A DNA stretch of 64,000 nucleotides from Centroberyx gerrardi. Taxonomy: Eukaryota > Chordata > Actinopteri > Beryciformes > Berycidae. Every line of letters begins with the position of its first letter. Positions within the stretch are counted from its first letter, which is position 1. Under the pieces are notes generated by a model. The model was not told the origin of the DNA, ran no database searches, and was given only the letters and a program-made list of their open reading frames with translations. Shown here piece after piece: positions 25,016 through 36,337 of this stretch. The position numbers and the translations under genes are program-made. The stretch covers positions 15,851,572-15,915,571 of the forward strand of contig NC_136008.1 of assembly GCF_048128805.1 (NCBI RefSeq), given 5' to 3'.

Positions 25016-26247
25016 CTAGAGTTCATCGTGTTTGTAGGTGAATTCCCTGGCAGATATGAAACCATCATTATCTTCATCCTCCTTTATGAAGATGTCATCT
25101 ACCATCACTTCATGATGTGTGTCATTGGCCGAGTATCCGTGTCTCTCGAACTCCTTCCTCAGGTATTCTTTCACCTGTAGTGCAGAGAGAGCATTAATAT
25201 TATTCACAAATAACACCATTGCCGATATTTATACATTTCTACTACAAAAACTGTGAATAAGGCAGTTCCTTTGAAAACAACAGTCTCACAGATCAGACAC
25301 ACCTCTAGTCTGGAGAGCTTCCAGTCGTCATTGAGATCCATCTCCTGGAAAGACTCATGTGACCTGGGACCATTTTGGATTTCCATGACCTCAATGTCAA
25401 AAATGAGGGTGCTGCCTGGAGGGATCTTGCCTGTAAAGAAAGAGGCACAGATATGATAGATGCAGCAGAGAACATCACATATCTCCTCACTGAGCTCCAC
25501 AACCCCTATAATGGCTTTTGTTACCTTTTCCTTCCTTCCCATATGCCAGAGATGGAGGGATGGTCAGCTTCCTGCGTTCTCCTGCGCACACGTCCTGCAG
25601 ACCCTTATCCCAACCCTGCAGCACCTCTCGGATCCCAAGAGTAAACCACACTGGATTGTTTTCCCCATGGTGGCGGCTGCCAAGAGTCACACAGATCCAT
25701 CACAGTGTTCTTTAAGACAAAAAGTCCAGTGCACACTTATAACCAACAGGTTTAACATCAGAAAGCAAAGGTCCACTGATTGCCATCTGATGTATTTCAT
25801 GCAACTGTAAGGAGAGGTCAATGGTTATGGGTTACAAGTGGGGTAGCCAGTTACAAACAAGGGACAGATTGTTAGTAGTATACAGTAGGGCTAAAGTATT
25901 GTGTAACCCATTAGGTACAAATGTATACTGAATTTGATACCCACAACATAGCAATGACCCTACTGAAATCTATCATTAACGAGGAGGAAGACAGTAGCGA
26001 AAAGGCGCAGCAATACATGAAGCATCATTAGTGCTTCCATTTAGATTTACCTGGAATGAAACATGGTGCCATTACTCTCCAGAAATCCCTCGAAATGAAC
26101 AAGAAGCATGTCTCCATATTTTGACTTCCGATAACAAACGAAAGGTTTATGTATAACTTCAATTTTCACCTCTGGCTCAGGAAGTTTTCCCCCAGTGACA
26201 TATACAAAGAGTGAGGAAAATATCGAACATAAAGAAAGCAGGATCAT
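25016..26247 (-). CDS. fkbp14: Peptidyl-prolyl isomerase FKBP14 (ER, EF-hand, HDEL)
   Basis: Four coding exons on the minus strand: 26247-26051, 25676-25525, 25430-25303, 25174-25016, with consistent phases. They give 211 residues, the same length as human FKBP14. The order is: hydrophobic signal peptide (MILLSLCSIFSSLFVYV); FKBP-type isomerase domain (VWFTLG, GWDKGL, IPPSLAYG, LIFDIEV); EF-hands (DLNDDWKLS and DEDNDGFIS loops); and C-terminal HDEL for ER retention. FKBP14 acts on procollagen folding in the ER. An NGT glycosylation sequon is seen near residue 60. The start at 26247 is the first ATG before the signal peptide. It is head to head with plekha8. Confidence 0.96.
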
Positions 26248-26755
26248 TTTGATGACAACAGCTCACTTGCTACGAAAGCTGCACAGGGCTAACTTCTACC
26301 ATGCCCAATTACATACAGTGCCAAAAATAAATACATGTTACTCAGCAAGAATGCCAGCTACGTGGCAGCCAACTTCCAAAATCTGCAACAAATGTGTCCA
26401 CTGTTCAGCCGTGGGCCCTCCTCCCTTTACGATTGGACAGAACTTTTCGGAAACCCCGCCCAGTATCTTCGTTGCCTCTGTTTATTGGTCTTCATATGTC
26501 TCAACCAACAGAGACACGCCCACAGCCCTGAAATCCCTTTGATGCAAGCGGGAGGAACGTCGGATTCTCTCGTGATCGCTTGGAGCCCAATTCACGAAAA
26601 GTTTACGCACTTTATCTTCGCAGTTGAAATGTAAAGCCGAGGACGTTACTCCACAAATCTCACTTGGGGCCCAATGGAGTCATTACAATCAGCTGGGCAT
26701 CATATCTCGTTATGAAAAACAACAAGTAATGAGCGACAAAACACATAAGTAAACA
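26248..26755. promoter_or_regulatory. Divergent promoter between fkbp14 and plekha8
   Basis: Only 508 bp separate the two opposed start codons, so both promoters and 5' UTRs must lie here or overlap. Several CCAAT-type motifs are present, including ATTGG at 26432-26436 and 26484-26488 and CCAAT-containing stretches near 26587 and 26670. No TATA box is evident. Confidence 0.6.
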
Positions 26756-29700
26756 ATGGAGGGAATACTGTACAAGTGGACCAATTACATAAGTGGTAAG
26801 TAGTCCCAGTCGTTAAATGTTTTCGCCTCTAGCGCTCGTTTTGAGTCAGCTAGCAAGCCAATGTTAAAGCGCACTTGTGTTGAGTTTGTGATAACGTTAA
26901 CACCAGCAGCAGGCTAGGTTATCAAGCTAACGTTAGCTAACATCAACGTTCAGCTATCGGAGCATGGATATAAGTAACGTTAACACTTGAGATATACTAG
27001 CTTCTCTTTTACTCTTTTAGCTAAGTGATGAATTGGAAGCTGCTACTGACCTTATCTATGAAATCTTCAGAGCTAACGTTAGCTAGCTGCCACCATCTGT
27101 CACTAATCGCACTTAACAGCTAACTGGTTGTAGCCAACGTTAGGTAAATAACCTAATCCCAAATTTATGAAGGTAGCTTATGTTAGCTAATGACTGTTGC
27201 TATCTATTTTTAATATATGTGTTCGAAGATTATAAGTAAAGTCTTTAGCTATTGCAGAGGACAGTAATGATATTTTGAAATGACTGTTTCAGGTTGGCAA
27301 CCTCGTTGGTTTGTGCTTGATGGGGGAACTCTGTCTTACTATGACTCTCAAGAAGATGCCTGGAAAGGATGCAAAGGCAGCATTAAAATTTCAGTTTGTG
27401 AAATCCAAGGTTCGTAGCCAACTATGTTTTGTGTGTTTTAATGTTGTATTTTCATGTGTAAAGTCATTTTCTCTTGGCTTTCTGAAGAGACAGGAAGTTC
27501 TGACAGGTTTCCAACAAACTATCAGATATTACAACTCTATTGCTTTGCATCCTCTCCTTGTCCACTGTTATGTTATAGTTCATTCCTCTGACTCTACACG
27601 AGTTGACCTGACCATACCCGGAGAGCAATACTTTTACCTCAGAGCCATCAATGCAGCAGAGAGGCAGAAATGGTTGGTGGCCCTGGGAACAGCCAAGGCT
27701 TGCCTTACAGACAACCGAACAAAGAGAGAGAAAGGTAACTTTATAGCTTTGGATGCCAGTGACATAGCAGGGATTGCACTTTTAAAGCTACCATTCTCTA
27801 TAAAAATGTAGCTACTCTCTCTGTACTTCCAAACCTTGACTCATTTGCTCATCTTATTCTTTGCTGCTACAGAGCTCCAGGAGAACACAGAGGCACTGAA
27901 AACTAAGATGTCTGAACTTAGATTGTACTGTGACCTTCTCCTCCAACAAGTAAACAAGATCAAGGAGAATGATGAGCTAGGAGACTCAGCAGAGGTAAGG
28001 TTAAGGTTTGGATGAGCTAATGAAATAAGAGAAGCTGCCATTTGTGTGAAACTGCAGTGTAGGGTAGCTCATTTGCAATTACAGAGACATCACATTGTAA
28101 TGTGCTCCTGCATGTAAATAGACCAGGTCTTTACTGACGGGGAGCAAATTGTATCACAAATGCATTTTCAAAAAAGGTTGACTTTCAGATGCCTGCTTTG
28201 TAACAGCAGATTTTGTTGCACACTGTCTAAATTACATCCTGACGTGTTCCTTTGCTTATGCCTGACACTAGTCGGGTTATTCAGGAAAATGTTTTGATAT
28301 GTGCCAGTGTTAGAGGATGTGTATTTTTGCGGGCCCTTTCCAGACAGGCATAGGCACTGGAAACATGGTGAAGTCTACATGCACCACTTTCCTGAAGACC
28401 CTGGAGGAGTGCATGCAGATAGCAAATCGTACTTTCAGCACAGATATGGTAACGCAGAGCCCACCGGGATCTCCCCCAGTAGCAGCCATCAAACCTCAAA
28501 AGGTACGTTTCTCTGTCACTGCCTGAGTCTAAGCAGATAATGCAATCTAGTATAACCAATTTTTGATTGTTTCCAAATACCAACGCTAATGTCATACTCA
28601 TGTCTTTTTCTCCATAGATCAAACCCATCAATCAATTAAATCAGAACTTTGGAGAAAAGTAGGTTGCTTTGTTCTCAACAATTCTGTTGTCTTGCTGCAC
28701 ACTGCTATTTACATACTGTCATACAATTTTTTGGGCAACATAGATGGGCAATGTTCTAAGCAGCACTCAACAAAGTGAGAGACAGGGTTAAATATCTTTT
28801 CAGATGTTTTCTTCTGACACAGTGATCCTGTTATTAATGTGACATTGCTGAGGCAAGTCACTGGGCACTGTTGCCCATTAGACTTGCCCATAAGAAGTGC
28901 ATCTTTGTCTTCAGAATTAACATAGTAGCCTTACATTCCAGACGGAGAGAATCGGGTGAAATCTCAGGAGAAACAATGGCACATGACAACCAGAGCCTGG
29001 ACTCTGGAGCCGAGGGACCAGATGAACCAGATGGGCCAGAAAACCAACCATCCCCAACAGGTTAGCCATCCTATGTCAACCACTCGCATTACTTTCTACA
29101 GTGTTCGTTGAACTGAAGAGCATTACTGTACTCCATAAAGGAAAATCCATTGCAGTCAAGGACCACACAACACAAATGGGGCCTGGCTGTTGTGTGTACA
29201 TCGTCTGAACTGATGTGGATAGATTAATGCCTTTTAGAGAGTGGACAATGATGGATGCCCAGTTGCATTATTGCATTTTCCTTTGCATTCATTCAATTAA
29301 CAGAGCCTTTATCCAGGGGCAGCTACAGCTGGTGATGGAAAATATGTCCAGCCTATTCCAATCAGTAGTGTTTTGGCTTATTTTTAATAAAAATAATACT
29401 TCATTATTAACACAAAGAGAGATTATAAAGATGAGTATAAACAAAATGTATAAAATATTAGGGATATTTATTTCACTGATGGGGTGAATCCAGGTAAATG
29501 CCACTATTTCCCTTATTAAATCTATAGATACACAAAAGAACGCACATCCAAACTAATACTAGGTGCTGGACAGAAAAACAGTCAATTATTACAAGATAGA
29601 GTCCGCACACTAGAAATTGCTCCAATGGTGTTTATTACCACCACGTGACGTTTCGAGCGTAAGCTCTTCTTCAGACATAAGCGCATACAGAGACACACCT

Positions 29701-32700
29701 TACAAATGCCTCTTAGAGGGGGTCACCTGACAGGTCACCTGATTCTGGGTAGATAAAGACTTAAAAGGAAATGCATGTAAAAAAAAAACATGTAAAGAAT
29801 CCAAATAGTGAAAAAATAGTACATACAAAATATAAATGAGAAAAAAATCTATACCAGTCACAAAGGAGGAGATGTAGATGAAGAGAAGCAGACGAGTTAG
29901 AGAAGTTTTTCATGCTTTGAGACAATTGTGATGTGGGTTGTGCCAAAGGGTCTGAAACTCATATCAATATCAGGAAGATGTCCCTGATATTTTGTATATT
30001 CAGTGTATGTCTACTCAAAATAATCAACAATCTCCACAAAATACCCCATACTGAAAATGTTTTTTTTTTTTTTTAATTTTTTCATTTTAAAAAATGAAAT
30101 GCAGAAATATCCTATTAAATAAGTATTCAACCCCCTGAGTCAATACATTGTAGAAGTACCTTTGACAACCATTTCAACTGGGAGTCTACTTAGACTCAGC
30201 TTGGCATATCTGGATTTGGGGATTTTTCTTCCATTCTTCCTCGTAGAATTACTCAAGCTCACTCAAGTTGGGCACAGAGTGTCTGTGAGTGGCTTCCCTC
30301 AAGTCATTCCACAGATTTTCAGTGGAATTCAAGTTTGAGTTTTGGCTTGGCCACTGAAGGACTTTCACATTCTTGTTCTGAAGCCATTCCAGTGTTGACT
30401 TAGCTGTATGCCTTGCATCATTGTCCTGCTGGAACATAAATCATTTCCCCAGTCAAAGGTCTTTGGCGTTCTGAAGCAGGTTCTCCTCAAGAATTTGCCT
30501 GAATTTGGCTCATTCATTGTTCTCCCTGTCCCTACAAGGTGATAAAGTTGGTGCTGCAACCACCATGTTTTACAGTAGGGATGTAAGTTGGGTGATGAGC
30601 TGTGCCTGGTATCTACCAGACGCAGCACTTTGCATTGTGGCAGTAGAGTGGCTTCTTTTTGGCCACTCTGCCATACATCCCAGATTTGTAAAGAGTTGCA
30701 CTGACTGTTGTCCTTCCAGCAAAATCTCCCATTGCAGCCAAGGAACTCTGCAGTTTTGTCAGAGTGGTCTTTGGGTTCTTCGTCACCAACCTGACCAAGG
30801 TCCTCCTTGTCCAGTTGGTTAGTTTGATCAGATGAAAAGAGTCTGGGTAGCTCCCTATTTTTAATTAAGAAAAGAACATGCACATCCAAAAAGGTCAACA
30901 CAGCTGCTGGGCAGGAAAAAATAACAATGAAAAAGTAGAGTCTGCACAACTGCAAATCAGCTCCCAATGATTTATTAACCGACTGACATTTCTGAGGAAG
31001 GCCAGGGGGCCGAAATGTCTGTTAATAAATTATTGGGAGATGATTTTCAGTTGTGCAGACCTTTTCATAGCTCCCTGTTTTTCCATTTCCTAAAGAATAA
31101 GCCTACTGTGCTCTTGTGAATTCCCAACACTGAAGATATTGTTATATAGCCTTACTGTGCCCCCTTACAATTCTGTCTCTGAATTCTACAGACAGTTCCT
31201 TGGACTTCATGGTAGTTTCTGCTCTGACATCACTTGAATGGGCCACAGTTGGACTCCAGTCATGTTATAGAGACCTCAAGAACTATTTCTCAAATCCATG
31301 AATGCCAAGTCAATACTTGTGTCCATGTGGAGAGTGATCTTCCCAAGTTGTTTTGGAGAGAATTAACTTCTCAAGAAAGTGAGCAGAGGAGCATCCTTGC
31401 AGTTTGAGATGATCTGTGTGCTTGATGTCGCATGCTCAAACAATTCAATTTTCCCATGTATTTCAACCAGCTCTGTACAGTAGACTGTTGTGCTGTGTGG
31501 ACATGATGTGTCATTCTCGCAATGAATCTTGGGGCTTCCCATTTCTTCCCAATTTTTGTTGGCCAAGTCACCATCTGATGCATTCTTGGCTTGCAAGTAA
31601 AGTTTGGGATCTTTATCCATCTTGCATTCTTTTGTTTTGGAATTGTACTTAGGCTATGGGAGCAATGGGAGACACAACAATGCACAGGAACGCAAATTAA
31701 GAAAGACCCAAGAACACTCAAAGGAATTTGGATGAGTCTTAACTCTGTGTGGAGTGTCACTGCAAAGAGGTTGAATATGTATTGACTCAAAACATTCCAG
31801 CTTTTCATTTGTAACTAATTTGTAAGTTGATCAGTGACAAAAAATCCTGAAAGTTTACCTTTCTGCATGGACCATTCAATTTAAAAAGAAAATGTAATAA
31901 ACAGTGTGTAACTTTTTTCTAGTGTCAGATAAGTTTATTGAGACACAATGACAGATGGGCACAGCATTTGCATAATTTCCCTTGCCACTGTATAGAAGAG
32001 GATATAATGAATGCACATAATAGATGTACAAGTCCTGAAAGTGCTGCTTTCACAATATGTTACACCCAATCTGCTGAAAAATGATAATGGTTTAGTCTGG
32101 GCTTTAGACTTGTCATTGGCAAACATTGTCTTCTGCAATGTGAAGATAGACCTCTTGACTGAAACCTTATTGCATGTACTTTTTAAACTGTGTATCATAT
32201 GTCTGTCTGCTGCACCATACAGAGAACGATGCAGCCAATGGCAACAGCTCAGCCCCTGAGGAGGGAGTCGATCCTGCTCCCCACACTACCCAGAATACCT
32301 CTGAGACTGAACACTACGACCAACCAGCAGAGGAGGAAGAGGAGAACGACGCCGACGATCAAGAGGAGAAAAAACAAGAGCAGAAGCACAACGTGGACCA
32401 AAGCCAAGAGCCCGACGAAAAGGAAGTGAACCCTGTCCAGCCTCAGCACCAAGAGGAAGCTGCTCCCGACCAAGATGAGGCCCAGCATGAAGACCAGCCT
32501 TCCCAGGATTCAGTGCAGCCGGAAGAGACCGAGCAGGTGGAAACATTCTTCAGCACAATGAGTCACAGGTATGAAAACGCTACTCAGGAAGGTCACATCC
32601 TTTAGGACACAATAGTTACTGTATGAAGTGACCGTCTTTGACATTTCACAATAGACAGAATTAGGACCAACCAATCTAAGCTACATGTAATACAATGTCT

Positions 32701-35700
32701 TTGAGGTACTCCACATCTGCTACTTCTTTTCGCTATACTGCACAGTTACTTACGTTTCATTTAGTTTGTGGAAATATAATATGAATTGTATAATAACCGT
32801 TTTGCACAGGATAAATAACAGGTTTGGATAATTTTAAAAAGAATCCATTTCAAGATGTCATGATAAGTGTTTTATATTAGTGTGTTCTCTCTTGGTCACA
32901 TGACAGAGATGCCCTCATCTGATGTTTGGGTTTGTAAAGTTTTTTTTGTTACCATTTCACTCTTTCGTTTAAGCATATTTTACTTTCAGTTTTTTTTTAG
33001 AGACAATGAAAAGTGTTACTGAACAAATAACTGTGTGAATTATCAATACTGTAATGTTCACATGTAGGATATTGAAATCATTGTCTCACTCAACCAGTAT
33101 TAAATTGCAAGATGAAGAATATTCTCATTTTTGAGTCAGCCAGTGGAAAATGGATGGGACAGCTGTTGAGGGTTAGTGTAGCAAAAATGACTCTGTTCAG
33201 TTGTAGAAAAGTAGCCCACTAGTCTCAGGTATTAACAGGCATAAAACTGCATGACTTTGTGTGAATCATTTCTCTGGCTTGGTTTTGATGTTTGTACCCG
33301 TTTCTTTTTTGTTTGATTTGATCAAATAAAAGTTGAAATGGCAGACGTATCTCTAATATATTCTCCTGTTTGAATCTGTTTTACCTTTTTAGATTTAGTG
33401 ATATAAGATTGGACGACGACAATGGTATCCCTACACAGGATTTTTTGGACTCATGCTATGCAATAGTGCCTGTATTAGGTAGGCCAGTCACTTTCAGTCT
33501 CTCTTCATCTCATTCCGCCTCTCTGCTCCTCTTTCTCACAATGCCCATCTACGTCTACAGTCATTTCACCCTTTATGGCTTTAATGAGGACAAGCAAAGC
33601 TATTCTAAAAACAAATCCCCTTTTCCTGCCATTTGGGCATGCTCTGTCATTCGTAAGGTGGCTACTATCTGTCTTGCTTCATTAACTATTCATTCATGCC
33701 CTCATAATTTTTCTTCTGCACCTTCTTTTTTAATGGTTTTGTTCATTCTTTGTGGCTTACTAATCAATTATCTGAAAAGGTTTGGCATCATGATCAGCTC
33801 ATACATGTTTGGGTGGCTGTGTGTGTGTGTCGGGGTGGAGGGTTGCTTAGGCCATGTAGATTTCCCTCTGATCAACTTGGAGTATAAGAGTACTACACAG
33901 ATGGTCACTATCAATATCACAATGTAAACAAATGCAAGACTTACTAAGACTTACTTACACTCACATCTCTTGCTTGCTTTCTTGTAGCACCCATTTTTGC
34001 ACGAGTTGGCAATCGGTGCCGATTTGTTCAGTTTTAGTAAAGATGGTGATGGGCAAGTAAGGCTGGGGACACACAAGAGGATTATAGGGCAGATTGGCCC
34101 ATCCCAACAATCAGGGGGGAAATTGTAATTGGAGGCTTGGTCAGGACTGATGGTTGTCGAAGATTATCTGGTAATGTGAGAGGTTTACATATTCAGTCTT
34201 AACCGCCTTGATCGGCTTGCGGACTGATCTCAGTTGCCCCGATAGTATCAAGCGTTTGAGATCTTCGACCCAACATCTGCACGGGTCCTGATCAAGTCCT
34301 GTAGTGTGTGTGGATCACAGATTTAATCCAAGAGCAGAGACCACCAATAGCCAATGAGAGCTGAGTTTACAGTGAGGTTAGGCGGAAGTGTGATATTAAA
34401 GATTAAGGATTAATTATAATAAGTTATACCAATTTAAGGTCCTTGAAATTAAAAACTTTAGGCATCCCTGTCCTACAATGTAAGTGACTAGCCTAACTAA
34501 CATTAACCTTTTCTGATGAAGCCTGCTCACAGCCACGTTGACGGCATCTCCTCTGTCACAGCTTGACCCAAAATCTGTTTTCTTTTTTTCAGTGCATATT
34601 AATGCATGTTGCATTAATGTGCACATTCATCATTCATGCATGTTGGATTGCATGAGTTCTGTGAGATTGAAGGTCCTTATATCAGTGATTTCTCAGGAGT
34701 CAGCAGGTCATCTCAGTTACGTCTTTTCAGTGTGTGATACCCCATTCTTGCTTAATCTTCTAGTGTGAGCATACTTTAACAACTGAGAGACAAAATTTGT
34801 GAAATCTTTGGTTATGTGTGTGATGCAATGCATTTTCAAAAGTCTTCTAGTCTGCCCCCAGCCGAAATTGTCTATTTTCCATCTCATTTTACCTAAAATC
34901 TGCAGTTAAGAGGTGAAATTACTCTTATAACTTGTAGCACAGGATTTCTTAAATCACCCATGAGGCCAGCTACATCGTTCATCATTGTTGTATTGAAACT
35001 GTAATAACAGCCACAACATCATAAAGGCTTTGGAAATAGGACACACAAGATGAGCATCTTAATTGGCAACAGAGAAATGACCATGGATTCTCTCTTCTCA
35101 GACAAGCTGGGGTCCACAGTGTTTGCACCTGTTAAAATGGATTTTGTTGGAAACATCAAGGTAAGTGAATGTTAATGAGAGGATGTCTTTAAAATAATTT
35201 ACTGTTCAAAAAAAAGTTAGACATGTTTCCTTCACAAATGGCTCTAAAACCTGTGCAGTACATGAATGTACATGAAAACACCCAATCAGTCAACATTTGT
35301 AACAATTTGCTGTATGTCCACAGGGGGGCTTTTGTTTTATTTGATACTTTTGCCACTTTCTGATTTATCTTAAAAATTAGACACTTGATGTACTAGCCAG
35401 ATTTCACGTAAGAACTTGCTCAAGCAATATACATCATTGTATCAAGTGACATTTGAATGTATTGAGTTGTTACAGGGCATAATTCATTATTTTGATATTA
35501 GTAATAATAAATGAGAGTAGGAATGATGGCAGATTATAGAGTCACTTTCCTACCTGTCATCTGCCCGTTGTAAAAAGAAACACAACGTAATCACAGAGAA
35601 CGTTTTTCAAAGCCGAGTCACTACATCACCCTGTCCGTTGTTGCTGTAGAAAATTCACCAGAAGCTGGTGTCAGACCCCGAGAGCTTCCCCACGCTGCAG

Positions 35701-36337
35701 TCCATAGTGTTGCATGAGGTCCAGACAGACGTGGCCCAGGTGCGTAACTCGGCCACCGAGGCTCTGCTGTGGCTCAGACGGGGCCTCAAGTTCCTCAAGG
35801 AGTTCCTGTCAGAGGTCAACGCAGGAAACCAAGATATCCACGGAGCCCTCAGTGAGTTTGATCAGACATACCTACACTCAAACACGTGGAACACATTCAA
35901 GATCATGTTCAGTGTCACATTTCCCCCATGATCACTCTTCTCTTTCACTCAGACACTGCGTATGGAAAGACTCTTCGGCAGTACCATGGATGGGTTGTGC
36001 GAGGCGTATTTGCTGTAGGTATTACTCACTTGCACCACCGGTTTCTCAGATATCCCTTTGACTATTTTTCTTCTATTCCCCTCCGTCCATGCTGGGAGGC
36101 CTGACTATAGCGTGACTCTTTTCCCCCCCGTGTCCCCAGTTGGCCCTGAGAGCCGCCCCGTCTTATCCAAGTTTCACCGCTGCCTTAGTGTCCAGAGAGG
36201 GCGACGAGCTGAAGGACGGCTTCACCAGCGGCATGCACAGGGACCTGGGCGTCTACCTGCCGGCTATGCAGAACCAGCTGGCCATCCTAGACGCCCTGTA
36301 CGAGGAATACAGCCTGGAGTCTGATGAGGTGGTGTGA
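26756..36337 (+). CDS. plekha8: FAPP2 (PH domain plus glycolipid-transfer domain)
   Basis: Thirteen coding exons: 26756-26795, 27293-27409, 27579-27734, 27873-27994, 28344-28502, 28618-28658, 28942-29060, 32223-32568, 33393-33478, 35102-35160, 35650-35851, 35953-36014, 36140-36337. Phases agree; about 568 residues, versus 519 in human FAPP2 by memory. The N-terminal PH domain ([32 protein letters not shown]) binds PI4P at the trans-Golgi. A helical segment, a proline-rich linker and a very acidic linker follow. The C-terminal GLTP fold carries the glycolipid-binding pattern: MDFVGNIKK (Asp, Asn, Lys), a Trp in LLWLRRGLK and a His in [12 protein letters not shown]2 carries glucosylceramide to later Golgi cisternae. 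The GLTP domain separates it from PLEKHA3. Confidence 0.95.
26892..27140. repeat. Cluster of TAACGTTA palindromes
   Basis: The self-complementary octamer TAACGTTA occurs at 26892-26899, 26928-26935, 26975-26982 and 27074-27081. Partial copies lie near 26945 and 27135. Several are embedded in GCTAACGTTAGCTA. All lie in the first intron of plekha8, just after its first coding exon. Confidence 0.85.
29525..29690. mobile_element. Dispersed repeat copy A with hammerhead-like motif
   Basis: This plekha8 intron segment shares its layout with 30863-31068: ACGCACATCCAAA, then GTGCTGGACAG, TAGAGTCCGCACA, GCTCCAATGGTGTTTATTA and a CGTTTCG element. On the minus strand 29674-29647 reads CTGAAGA, A, GAGC, four loop bases, GCTC, GAAA, CGTC. 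That is the core and stem II layout of a hammerhead ribozyme. Such motifs are known from Penelope-like and related retroelements; assignment here is tentative. Confidence 0.45.
29995..31320 (-). mobile_element. Degenerate Tc1-like DNA transposon
   Basis: The minus strand carries a broken Tc1/mariner transposase. It begins at ATG 31210 with [36 protein letters not shown] and [10 protein letters not shown] follow near 30800-30610. [31 protein letters not shown] comes at about 30435-30340, giving the catalytic D and the WPSQ motif. ENLWNDL and SELE follow. Stops and frameshifts abolish the ORF. Non-coding ends (CCCCATACTGAAA-type tract near 30045; TGGAGTCCAACTGTGG-type leader near 31250) match the usual fish Tc1 layout. 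It lies antisense in a plekha8 intron and is split by a later insertion at 30863-31068. Confidence 0.85.
30863..31068 (+). mobile_element. Nested repeat copy B, large palindrome with hammerhead-like motif
   Basis: A 206-bp insertion in the Tc1-like element is flanked by AGCTCCCTATTTTT (30849-30862) and AGCTCCCTGTTTTT (31069-31082). This is a 14-bp duplication with one mismatch. Its right half folds into a hairpin: about 30930-30990 pairs with about 31015-31065. At the tip, 30992-31019 reads CTGAGGA, A, GGCC, AGGG, GGCC, GAAA, TGTC, the same layout as copy A. Confidence 0.6.
31321..32222. other. plekha8 intron segment
   Basis: It contains an open minus-strand stretch of about 85 codons at 31363-31620 next to the Tc1-like element. 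It matches no family that can be recognised and does not resemble Tc1 transposase. No other feature is supported. Confidence 0.35.
32569..35649. other. plekha8 introns
   Basis: Apart from exons 33393-33478 and 35102-35160, no coding or RNA feature is supported. A segment around 34055-34320 has weakly similar inverted ends (GGACACACAAGAGGA and CACACACTACAGGA) and could be an old MITE, but the match is poor. Confidence 0.4.

Noticed and set aside
30365-30967. 200-codon minus-strand ORF
   Set aside because: It crosses the nested insertion and shifted frames of the dead Tc1-like transposase. It is not a functional gene.
32249-32546. Leucine-rich minus-strand ORFs
   Set aside because: They are antisense to the acidic plekha8 exon 32223-32568; Glu/Asp/Gln codons read backwards as Leu/Val.
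34055-34320. Possible MITE with GGACACACAAGAGGA / CACACACTACAGGA ends
   Set aside because: The inverted ends match too poorly and no target duplication was found.
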